DNA of 64,000 nt. Source: Xiphias gladius. Taxonomy: Eukaryota > Chordata > Actinopteri > Istiophoriformes > Xiphiidae. The notes beneath the pieces were generated by a model. It did not search any database and was not told the origin of the DNA. It saw only the letters and a program-made list of their open reading frames with translations. Made by a program: the position numbers and the translations under genes. The stretch covers positions 5,172,213 through 5,236,212 of the forward strand of contig NC_053408.1 in the NCBI RefSeq assembly GCF_016859285.1. The letters run 5' to 3'. Positions 1 through 10,695 of this stretch are shown here, one piece after another. The first letter of the stretch is position 1, and each line of letters starts with the position of its first letter.

Positions 1-1058
1 AAAAGGAAGAAAAAATACCTTGCTTCATTTAGAGTGAGCAACCACTTTCTGCCTTTCAGATAGAAAGTGTTCTTTACCGGACAAAAGCTAAACGGTTCCC
101 CGTGGCTCGACAGAAAGCGATTCAAGTACTTTTTCACCGCAGTCCAAGCGAGATCAAACCGTGGCACGAAATAGCCCAACTGTAACCCTCCGGTCATGAG
201 ATCCGAAAGATGCCGAAGTAGCCCGTTTCAACCGGGGGAAGGGGAAGCACGAGGGTAAGACCACCGCGACGGGCGAAGTCACGAAATAGCACCAAAAAAC
301 GCAAATACCCGTCGAAGCCGTTCCGAGCCGAGGGTTTCCGCGCAAAACCCTCCAGACCCGATCCCGACGCGAAACGCTCCTACTCCGAGGTTCATGCGGG
401 AGTCATCAACCACTCGTGGGAGGACGACAGAAGGCGGGCGGCGGGTTACCTTGCACGAGAAAAGCAAATATTCCCACAAAGTCCAAGAAAGTCGGGGAGG
501 AAGCGGGGGGGAGAGAGAAAAAAATGAAATCTTCAGTCAAGCCTTACACTGAGGACGTAATGCCCCCCTTCTGGCAGCCAGTGCGGGGCTGCAGGACAGC
601 TGTTGCTGACGCAGTGTGGTTTCCTGCGGTGAAACCGGAGCAGCCGCTCCAGGTAGGATCAGATCAGACCTTTGACACTTTGGTGACGGAACCGCTTCCC
701 CGTTCCCACACAGCTGGTCGCTCCCGCACGAGTCCGCCCCCCCCCCCAGTCGGCCAGGCGCATTTACAACTCCCCAGTCACGAAGCGAAGCCGGCGTCTG
801 CAGCGCAGGACCAAACTTTCGGTGGTTTGGTCCCGAGCCGCAGCCGCCGCAGATCCTCCGACCGCGGATGGCTCTCACCGTAAACTGCTTTATTCAGTCG
901 CTCCTTCTGTGATTTATCCCCCGCGGATTTCAAAATGCATTAAATCTGTTATTGTAGTCAAAACCGTCGACGACCGAAACCCCGTCACTTCATTCATTTG
1001 CCCCGAGAGCTCGCAATGTTTCACGAGTGAATACTTCTTGCTGAGTCATGTCTTTATT

Positions 1059-1059
1059 G

Positions 1060-1101
<42 letters not shown>
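1059..1101. repeat. (TG)n microsatellite
   Basis: About 21 uninterrupted TG units. Confidence 0.95.
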
Positions 1102-1105
<4 letters not shown>

Positions 1106-2973
1106 GACAACCCGTGTGTCGTGGTTATAAAGTGCTAAACCTTCCCAGCTCGCACACAGACTGATAGAAATGCATCAACGTGTCCACATGCGCAGTTCTT
1201 CTTCTGTCGTTGCGTGTGCGCCGTGGAACCATCCACACGAAAAAAATGCTGCCAAGAAAGGCCGCACGTCGTAGCCGACAGTATATGACCTTCTGTGAAT
1301 GTGCGGCACAGCAGAGGTGCCTGCGGTCCCCGCGGCGGTTTCGCGCCGGCTGCAGCCGACGAAGCCGGTCTTCGACGTGCCCGAGGCGGTTTTCAGGGGT
1401 CGCTTTACTCCCCGTCTGCCTCAGAAGAGCGAGGGGGGCGACAAGCCTGTCTTTCTCTCTCTCTCTCTCTTTGTCTGCCGGGACACGAAAAGGACGTTTT
1501 TGACAAGTCCCCTGTGCGCACGACGATTTCCGATTAACAGGTGCAGGCGGAACAGTTGTGATCCTGAATGGGAGCGTTTCCAGCCATACCCGAGGCTCAC
1601 AACAAAGTCCTCTGCACGTGTATATTAGAAAAAGAAACTTGTCACAAAAGCCCAACTCTAGGAGCCGATAAAAGATAGAGGGAACCGTGTGTACACCCCC
1701 CCCCCCCAAAAAAAAAAGAGACGTCTCTTGGTGCTGAGACCACAAGAGGGCAGCGTGGTGACATTCAATTCCCCTGGAAGTTCCCCTTCTCCGGACCTAG
1801 GCTGTGCTTTTGTCGCCGCCGCCCCCCGATCTCCATTAATTTAATTTCACTTTAACAGCAAAACGACAAGTCTTCACAGCCCTATGATGTTGGAAACAAC
1901 ATTATAAAGTAAAGTCTCCGAAGACCCTCGTTAGAAATGATGAGCAGATGGAGGACTGACGGCAGTTCTTGACAGAACTTGTTCTCAGGGCCCATATGGG
2001 GGGGGACCTTAAGGACCAGTACCCGACGTCCTCGCTCACAGATGAGAGGAACGGTCCACTTAATGGCGCCGGGGTGCAGCTGTTAAAGGTCACTCTATAC
2101 ATAAGGCACCGGGGGGAAAAAAAGAAAAAGAAAAGGCAATCTGATTTTTGATCACACTAACCTCTGCATATGCAGCGAGGGGGACGGGGCTGCATCAGCG
2201 CACTTCATACGGTCTGATTGGGCGAGTCCTCCTGTCAATGTGGAGGCTATATTTGGCTGAAAGGTGTGTAGTATGATTATACAAGGAAAATGATATCTGT
2301 GATTGCAAATGCTAGCTGGGCGTCATCGGTTTCTTGGAAATGGAGCCCGCTGCAATTTTCCCCACCTTCTCCCTCTCCCATGTGAGCAAACTGTCCCAGT
2401 CTCAGTACGGGGGGGGGGGGGCACATAAAATCATACCAAATACTGCAGAGATATGGCCCGGGACTTTTTCTCGCCATCAATGGTATAAAAGAGATATGAA
2501 AGGGACGTGTTCCATAGCCTGCTCACGCAACTTTAAATCTGGGATTTAAACTCGTCCTAGCGTTGAAACTGCCCTTGTGAAATCAGTCGGTAACATGTGG
2601 CTCAAGTCTGGTGCCTATTTTTCTTAGTCTTACTGGATTTGAGAGCTCGCGAAAATTGCCTGGTCTCTCTCGATATTGTTGTTTTGTTCATATTTGGAAG
2701 ATAGAGAGGTTTTGTTTTGGGGGGGGGCTGTTTTTTTCGACAGCCCATTTTCACTGAACCTAATTGTAAAATCTCAATGTTTGCTGTCACAGTTGAGTTA
2801 ACCTGGGGCAGCAACATTTTACTTTCAATGAGTGGACCTCGGTCTTTCTAAGTGGATGGCCAAATGATAAAATAGGCCTTTGTTTAAACGTTTGTAAGAC
2901 TTATTATTATGATTGAGTAATATTGAGTCTAGTCCGAGCTCCGTGACCTAAAGCAAGACAGCAGCAAAGTTTA

Positions 2974-3005
<32 letters not shown>

Positions 3006-3102
3006 TCTGTGGATTTTTTGCTTTGGGATTTAACCTTTGGTCCCTCTATGAAAAATGTCACCTGGAAAAAAATAGTATGCCTAAACTAAAGTGAATTAGA
3101 TA

Positions 3103-3142
3103 TAATAATAACAATAATAATAACAATAACAATGATAATAAT
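3103..3142. repeat. (AAT/AAC)n low-complexity repeat
   Basis: Imperfect AAT and AAC trinucleotides just upstream of the dydc2-like promoter. Confidence 0.8.
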
Positions 3143-3203
3143 AGTTGGAGGAAGTAGGAACTATTTAAAAAAAGATTGAGGGAAGCATTAATGATGCGAC
3201 ACC

Positions 3204-3217
3204 GTTACCATGGAGAC
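3204..3217 (+). promoter_or_regulatory. RFX X-box upstream of the dydc2-like gene
   Basis: GTTACCATGGAGAC fits the RFX-family X-box pattern GYNRYY-N(1-3)-RRNRAC at every position, with a 2-nt spacer. X-boxes of this type drive genes of cilia and flagella. The site lies about 390 nt before the dydc2-like ATG and before a possible non-coding first exon, whose donor may be the GTAAAT at 3299. The match is read directly; function is inferred from the motif and its position. Confidence 0.65.
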
Positions 3218-3606
3218 ACAGAGGCTACATCCGGACGCTGAGTGAAAACGGTTCGTGTGTTGGCCATGTTTTTACTCTTCTCTTGGTTGCTAAATTGGTA
3301 AATAAGTTGTTACATTCTACTTACGATAGATACAAGACAAAGTAAAAAATATTACTACTTACCGTAAAGCCTGTGTAGCTAAACATTAACGTTAAAATGC
3401 CAGTAAAACCTTTGTTTTAGTTCCTGTTGACCGACGCTGACTGACGCAGGGGTTTTTTTTGTGTGTGTGTATTTGTTTGTTTTGCATTTGACGAGCTAAA
3501 AATCAGCTCACTATCCAGTAGTATATGTTTCCAGGTTATAATGTTAACTCAAGCTGTGTTTTAACTATTCATGCAGAAAAAAAAAAACAAAACAACAACA
3601 ACAACC

Positions 3607-6600
3607 ATGGACTCTGAGTATATAAAAAGACATCTCGGAAAATGTCTGGCAGACGGACTGGCTGAAGTGGCCGAGCAGCGCCCCGTGAACCCCATCCTGT
3701 ATCTGGCCCACTGGCTGCACAAGTACGACGCAAATGTTAAATATGAGACCGAGGTAAGCTGCTCTTTAGCTTCCTCGTCAGTGGGGGGAAGCATTGCACA
3801 ACATATTGTGTAGCCTACACAGTGCAGCGTTTTCTCTACAGCCTTGCATAGACAGTATACTGTGGCCTACTTTGTTTTTTTTTTAATTATTTATGACCAT
3901 TTATATCTGTATAAAAAAACTTGTTTAACATACTAATGGTAACAGATTAAACTCTCAGGGAACCCTGGGGCAAATATTTGTTGTCGACCCCCCGCTGACC
4001 CCTACTATACACGTTAGTAGCCTATCATTATTTCCCCACAGCACCAACTCGATTAGTTGACTGACACGAAACTCATTGGCAGCAATCTTGATATTTCACC
4101 AATTAAGTTAGATTTTTTTTCTAAGCAAAAATGTCAAAAAAACAAACAACTAACTGGTACCAGGTTATAAAATCTGAACATTTGCCAGTTTCCCAGTTTA
4201 CTGTGATAGTAAACTCAAGGTGTTTGAGTGTGTAATTACCAGGCACAAGGAAAAAATGAAAGCAATTTGATCAAACACAACTTTACAATAAACAAGGTCA
4301 ATATGAACAGTGCTGGTCTTAAAACTAGATTTTGACACAGAGTCCCTCCACCACACCAGAGCCACCAGACGCAGGACCTCAATATGGGGGTCTGGGGCCC
4401 CTGGGCAGTTGCCGGCTTTCCTGGTTGGTAATCCAGCCCTGAGTACACCAAGTGCTGTACTTAAGCACAAGTCTGAGGTGCTTGTACTTGAGTACTTCTA
4501 TTTTCCTCTTCTTTATGCTTTTACTCCACTGGATTTATTCGACAGGTAGTGACTACACCCTGCAGATTAAACATTTGAAAAGATGTATTGATCGTACAAA
4601 ATACGATGCATTGACGTGGTAAATTAAACTTCCCAGTAGCAAATAGAGTAGTTAAAATTAGCCTCACCTCTGCTAGAGCAGACATTAAAATGCTGCTTGC
4701 GTGTTAATTTGACTGTAGTAACAGTCCATTATACTATATAATGATATAATGCTGATGACGTAAAGTTGACTTTGATGCTTCAAAAAAAATCAGTCAGTGC
4801 AGGTCTAACAACGTTTTGTTAATAATATTTACGTACTTTCACTTAAGCCAAGTTTGAATGCAAGACTTTTACCTGCAATGGACTATTTTTTATAATGTTA
4901 CTTAAATAAAGGCTCGTAATTATTCTTGTCCCACTAGCAACAGGATAGAAAAATTCATCGGAAGTTATGTTGTGGGTGCAGTGCTGTAGCAGAAATACCG
5001 ATCCTGGGGCACATGCCCCCACTCACCACAGGGAGACTAACCCCTGGGAAACCCTGCTACTAGCTGCTAAAATGCTAGCGCTAAAGCTACTTTGATTCAG
5101 TTCAATTCAGTTTTATTTATATTGCGCCAAATAATAACAGAGGTCATCTCTTTTCATGTAGAGCAGGTCTAGACCGTACTCCTTATAGTTATACTTACAG
5201 AGACCCACATTCCCCCGTGAGCAAGCACTTGGCGACAGCGGCGAGGAAAAACTCCCTTTTAACAGGTAGAGACCTTGAACAGAATCCGGCTCATGGTGGG
5301 CGGCCCGTCAGCCCCTACCGGCTGGGTTGAGAGAGGGAGAGAGAAAGGGAGGACGGGGGCAACATAGCACAGTAGACGTATAACATAAAGCTGTGTAACA
5401 ATAATGAGAATAATAATAAAAGTAATAATTATAATAATAGGGTGAATAATAATACTAATAAAACTAAATATAATCATAGTTGATAGTCATAATATTTGAA
5501 GCAGTGGGTGTTGAGGAGGACCATGGGGGCAGCAGGTGGTTTGCAGTCACAGATCCAGACTCTGCAGCTCCAGAGGCAGAAATACCTGCAGAAAAGCGAC
5601 AGGAGGAGAGAGGAGAGAGACGGGAAACATGAGAGGAGCTCAGTGCATCATGGGAAGGCAACCGGCAGTCTAGTTCCATAGCTGCATAACTAAGGGGTGG
5701 TTCAAGCCACGCCTGAGCTGGCCGTACCTGTAAGCTGTGTCAAAAAGGAAGGATTTAAGTCAACTCTTCAATTCGGAGAGGGTGTCCGCCTCCCGGACCA
5801 AAACTGGAAGGTGGTTCCACACTAGAGGAGCCTGATAACTGAAGGCTCTGTCTCCCATTCTACTTCTACGCATACCTCTATTGCCACTACTACTACCTCA
5901 AAGCCCCAATCTTCAAATAGGTTTTGAGAACCGTAGTAATAGATGACACAGACTTAGACAGTCTAAGCTCCTCAGGCTGAGTGCTGGAAAGCTATTAAGC
6001 CTATAGGGACCGTGGCGTAAAAACCCTTTTGCCTTTAGCTTAGATTCAGAAACTGCTAACAGAGCCCCGCACGCCTGGAGATCTGTGGCTGCCTCAGGTT
6101 TATAAGAAATACAAGACCAGAGGGTCAAGCCTCTTACAAACCTTTCGAGTTGTCAAAAAGTGTTGTAGGTTCCTTTCCCTCAGTCAAAGGCCTTGTTTTT
6201 GTACCACTTTATTATTTTTTTTATTTGCAGAAAAAGGCCCATTTGGCTCTCCTGGAGCAGGAGCAGGCGAAAGCCAGAGACGAAGCGTTGTACCAGGGGA
6301 AGCTGAAGGAAGAGGAGCGCAAGATCAGTGAGGCCTTGGAAGAGTCTAAAAAAGTATGTTTTGTGACAAAACCCCTGTGATGTTTTCAATTTTTGTGTGG
6401 GGAAAAAGAGTAACTAGCTAGCTAAACCTGGAGTTATTTAAACTTCCATTCACTCCTGCTCCTTTATCCATCTGAAGCCTCCTTACAACCAAGTTTTCCC
6501 ATCCTGCAGGAGGTAGTGGTGCAACTTTTTTTTTCATCTCTTCAGGTATTCTAAGTCTGCGCTGCCTTGTTTTGTTATTTTGTTTGAGTTTAAAGGTAAG

Positions 6601-9600
6601 ATCTAAATGATCGGATAACTTTTTCTTAAATCTATCTTAAAACAGCTCTTACATGCCCATATGTACATTGAATGAGTTATTGCTTGCTGTAATCCTAATA
6701 TGAAACTCCCTCTTTGTGTTTCCCAGGACAACATCTCTTTTCTACCTGCAGTGCTGCTGCAGTAACACAAAGATACATTTTGAAAATAATCAATTGATTT
6801 GTCTAACTCAGGCTGCTGAAGCCTCATTTTAGCATCACCTGAATCTTTGTACAGAATAAGGACTGTGGATTTTTTTCCCCCTCATCTCTTACACTGGGGT
6901 TGAAAGGGATCTTTTCACTGGCAGAATTGACATTGGGAAGGATTATAGCAAACATAACTCTTTCACATATGTGCACTGTGTTGTATTAAGATAGGTCTGA
7001 ATTTCTTCAAGTTCATCATTTAAGTCACAGTCAGACATTAAAGGGGTCGATGACACCCCATTTTCCCTATTTTGAGAAGTTACTTTAAAGCAAATACCAA
7101 GAATTGAGAGGAACAGCGGATGAAAACAGAAGAGAGGAAGGTTCAGAAAAGCAAAGCCATCACTGTAATGTTCTCCACATACATATGCTTCCATTGGAGC
7201 ACGTTTTCTTAACACTTTACATGACATTTTGGGCAAAATCCTTCAAGAGCATATCAACGCATCAACAGATCCCTGAGAAGGAGCCGACTGGGTCTGGTGC
7301 ACCCACACCAGCCACAACAGGAGCTGCTGTGGACAACAGACCTGTTACAGAGGAGAAACCAAACGCTCCTCATCCTGAAAACCAGCAGGACACAGATGAA
7401 CACCAAACTGAAGCTCAGGAAAATGACACTGAACTGGAGGTGATTAAAAAGTAGATCTCAAATCGGTGTGCTTCAGGTGGTGGTGCCTCCCTGATCATTT
7501 GCAGTTTCCTCTTAAATTTGGTCTCTTCTGTGGCCTTTGGTTGGATTTATTACCTTTGCTGAAGTACTTGCGGTGGTGGGGTGGTTTGCTACATTCATTC
7601 TGACACATCTGTGCATGATTCATCTTGTGTGGTTTGAAAATAGCCCTCAAATGACTGACTTCAAATGCTTTAAGGAGATGGTGTGTCTGCCAGGTGAAGG
7701 TTACAGGTAACGTAACCAGTCCAGGGTCCCCTGAGAGGAAACCTCTGGAAGGGGCTCGCTCTTCCCCCTCTGAGACCCTCAGCACAGAGGTCAAAGACGA
7801 GTCTCCAGAAATGCCTGTTGAAAACTGCCAGGTGAAGGTTACAGGTAACGAAACCAGTCGGGGGTCCCCTGAGAGGAAACCTCTGGAAGGGGCTCGCTCT
7901 TCCCCCTCTGAGATCCTCAGCACAGAGGTCAAAGACGAGTCTCCAGAAATGCCTGTTGAAAACTGCCAGGTGAAGGTTACAGGTAACGAAACCAGTCGGG
8001 GGTCCCCTGAGAGGAAACCTCTGGAAGGGGCTCGCTCTTCCCCCTCTGAGATCCTCAGCACAGAGGTCAAAGACGAGTCTCCAGAAATGCCTGTTGAAAA
8101 CTGCCAGGTGAAGGTTACAGGTAACGAAACCAGTCCAGGGTCCCCTGAGAGGAAACCTCTGGAGGGGGCTTGCTCTTCCCCCTCTGAGATCCTCAGGACA
8201 GAGGTCAAAGATGAGTCTCCAGAAATGCCTGTTGAAAAAACCGAAGTGGAGCCCAGGAGTGATCAAGCAGAAGAGAAAACAAAAGATGAGCCAAGTGATG
8301 ATGAAGTGGAAGAGAAAGCTGAGGACGAGGAAAGCATCAGTCAAGCAGAGGAGAAAGACCGAGATAATTTGGATAAGGTGATGAGACACATCTATACAAT
8401 TTCAGACCTGTGATGTGTTAAGGTTTAACCAGATGGTTTATATCATAACAATAAATTCCTAACACATGCAAAGATGACTGTGTGTTAAACACAGAGGAGA
8501 TGGGAAAAGCTCTGCTTATGTTTCACTGTGACACTTAAATAGTTCAGTTACAAATGATTCTGTCTCAAAACTGCTGTGCAGGTGGTTGATGAAGCTGACA
8601 CCGCAGAACTTGAGCAGACTGAACCACGCTCCACACTTGACAGCCAAGACGCCGATGATTTAAAGACAGACAAAGCGCAGGAGCTACACGACACGCAAAG
8701 CCCTCGATCCCCTGGCGCTCAAGACCCAGAGAAGGTGATGCTGCTGGAATACAGGTTATGCGATTTTATTACGTGCCCAGCATGAGGATTCAGGTTGCCT
8801 CGTATACAGATTTTAGGATGCAAGAGATGCAGGATACAGAGCAAGGAAAGATACAGACAGTGATTAAGAAGACTTGAAGCCAAGTGAGCTGAAGGTTAAA
8901 CTTAACGGGCCAGATGAGGGACAGGAGACAGGAGGAGTCCAGGTGAAGGAAATACAGACAGGTGTCAGGCTGAGCAAAAGGCAGAACGACAGGATTATTT
9001 CTGACTGTTTTTTCAAAATCTAATCTTCTAATTTTCTGCATCACACCATTTCTCTAAAAGGTTGATGAAGACAAAACTGATAAACCTGCCGATTCCGTCC
9101 AAGTAGAGTCAGCCTCAGCCCCAAAGAATGAAGATCTCGAACCAGAGGAGACATTTTCTACTGAAGAGCAGATGACAAAAACTGAGCAGGAGACACACAA
9201 ATCAAGTTCTCCTCCTCTTCAGGACCAGGAAAAGGTGGCCCATTTGAACTCAATCTGCTGACGCTACTGAACGTTTACAGAAATACTTTCTCTTGTGCAA
9301 AATGCAGAATATTTTTCTTTTATTCTTTGCTTATTTCTGACGTATTGAGTAAGAAAAGCAGGTCCACAGGAGGCAGCAGTGTTGCTCTTGAGAACCAAAA
9401 TGTCCTTGCAGCCGTAGACAGACAGCCAGAATCTAGAGATGGAAATCCAAGACACAATGGTTTAATGCTTAACCAGAACTGGTCTGATCACTTCATCTCA
9501 GGAGGCAGACGGGCAACGCACGAGTGAGTCCCCTGATAGTTCGGCTCCAGCTGAGAGTGAGGTAACAGTAGAGGGGACTGAAAGACCGGTGACTTCGCGA

Positions 9601-9788
9601 GGGGCGACATGAAAGGTCTCCTTCTGACAAGGAGGACTCCAAGGAGACGGTAGACTCTCTAGGCCGATCGGCAACAAATTAAAATCCCCAAAGGGATTTA
9701 TGATCCGTTTCAAATGTCCAAACATTCAAAAAACTATGTTTCTTTTCAGGAAGAAGACAAAGAAGCAGACGATACACGATCAAGTTAG
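3607..9788 (+). CDS. dydc2: DPY30-domain protein, dydc2-like, with Glu-rich repeated tail
   Basis: Exons I infer: 3607-3753, 6231-6353, 7269-7439, 7694-8377, 8582-8734, 9061-9234, 9502-9561 and 9750-9788, giving 516 aa. The coding part starts at ATG 3607 inside an exon whose acceptor CAG ends at 3576. Residues 1-49 carry the DPY-30 motif ([20 protein letters not shown], then [16 protein letters not shown]), a short helical dimerisation module. In DPY30 itself this module docks in histone methyltransferase complexes; in DYDC proteins it is linked to sperm and cilium biology. Exon 2 is a charged helix ([12 protein letters not shown] onward). Everything after it is low-complexity and rich in Glu, Pro, Ser and Lys. 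Exon 4 holds four 46-residue repeats. Every exon begins and ends in phase 0, and several start with V(V)DE and end with EK, so the tail probably grew by exon duplication. Several donors are weak (GTGATT, GTGATG, GTGGCC), so alternative ends are likely. Mammalian DYDC1/2 are under 200 aa, so the long tail is unusual. The choice of DYDC2 over DYDC1 rests on YLAHWL and on synteny with prxl2a. Confidence 0.8.
4431..4935. repeat. Dispersed teleost repeat (TACTTGAGTA-type)
   Basis: Lies in intron 1 of the dydc2-like gene. The run from GTACTTGAGTACTTC through TTTTACTCCACTGGATTTA and AGTAGTTAAAATTAGC to CAAGACTTTTACCTGCAATG matches my memory of a very common fish non-autonomous DNA-transposon family. 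It encodes nothing. The boundaries are approximate. Confidence 0.7.
5092..6132. repeat. Dispersed teleost repeat, about 1 kb
   Basis: Also in intron 1 of the dydc2-like gene. It starts with TTCAGTTTTATTTATATTG and includes AACTCCCTTTTAACAGGTAG, TCATGGTGGGCGGCCCGTC and AACTGGAAGGTGGTTCCACA. I know these phrases from a high-copy fish repeat found in many introns. No transposase frame is visible. It ends about 100 nt before exon 2. Confidence 0.7.
7694..8240 (+). repeat. In-frame 138-bp tandem repeat (minisatellite) in dydc2-like exon 4
   Basis: Four head-to-tail copies start at 7694, 7832, 7970 and 8108. The first three intervals are exactly 138 nt (46 codons). Copies differ at only a few positions. 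Each unit reads VKVTGNETS(R/P)GSPERK and ends EMPVENCQ. The fourth copy runs into unique Glu-rich sequence at about 8240. Because 138 is a multiple of three, antisense frames also stay open across the array; those are shadows. Confidence 0.95.
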
Positions 9789-9849
9789 TGTTTTTAGATG
9801 ATCCACCAGCCACTGTTCCATCTTTTACATTAGTTTAACTAGGTTTATG

Positions 9850-9922
9850 AATAAAATAGCTTCAGTGTACATTTAGTTTGCTGGAGATGTATAAAATATG
9901 CAAGTGTTAAGTAAAAAATAAA
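9850..9922 (+). promoter_or_regulatory. Polyadenylation signals of the dydc2-like gene
   Basis: AATAAA occurs at 9850-9855 and again at 9917-9922, 62 and 129 nt after the stop codon. Either could end the transcript. Confidence 0.6.
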
Positions 9923-10695
9923 CATTTCTCATGTTTAATTTATTCGGTTTGTGTCAGTATGTCTGTGACTAAATTGTCAAAGATCCCCTCCAGATAGGTC
10001 TTGAGACATGAAAATACTCCCCTCGGAATGATCATTTGTTTCAAGTTTCCACATCACACTAGTTTAAAATAAAATAAGTCTCAAACAGAGACTGAAGGTG
10101 AGCACAGAGAAACTCTCCACCTTTCTGCAGATGAATGTGAAAACAGCATCCTAGTTTCACACTCTGAATATGCTTCTCAAGAATCCCAGAGAATTCACAT
10201 TCAGAGAAACTCATTTTGTTTGGGGGGGGCGGAGTTTTAGTCTGATTGAACTGAATCGGAGCGGGGGGGGGGGTGTGGTTGGAACAGTGTAAAGAGAGCT
10301 TCAGCAGCAGTGTGTTTTCAGCTCAAAGGAATCCACCCTGCTTCCTAAAGGACTTCATTGTGTAACCCTTCGACGCTGTGGCTGCCATGTCTGACACGTT
10401 TTGGCCGAATGACGGTGCAGTTTCTCCAGTGACCTTTGAACTGAAGGAGGACTGCCAACCCTGGTGCCTCACTTTTCAGTATCTGCTGCGGTGACTCGAT
10501 GACGGCGCCGCTGATCAAACACAGCTGTGTTTAAATCAATTGGTCCGATCAGGATGAAAAAAAGAAAAAAAAAGGGGGGGGCGGGGTTTGGGAAGCGCTG
10601 CGAGGATTAAGCTTGGCTGGAGGTGAAATGCGCTGTTAGACGCGCCGCAGCCTCAGAGCCGTCGTAGCTCCGGCCGTGTGCACCGGGGAGGAGAA

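Larger units (their letters stand above)
1..3200. other. Upstream flank, no supported gene
   Basis: I see no exon chain here that I can support. The first 1.7 kb is fairly rich in CpG and has overlapping open frames on both strands, but none resembles a protein family I know. The stretch holds a (TG)n microsatellite, a short CT run near 1455-1472, poly-G and poly-A tracts, and AAT repeats near 3103-3142. It may contain distal regulatory DNA of the dydc2-like gene or the promoter of a gene outside the window. Confidence 0.5.

Noticed and set aside
416..1745. Overlapping open frames on both strands in the CpG-rich left end
   Set aside because: No motif, no splice partners, and the frames run into simple repeats; kept only as unannotated flank.
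7495..8389. Two antisense open frames of 237 and 239 codons on the - strand
   Set aside because: They are mirror frames of the 138-bp coding repeat, whose length is a multiple of three; no start context or family match.
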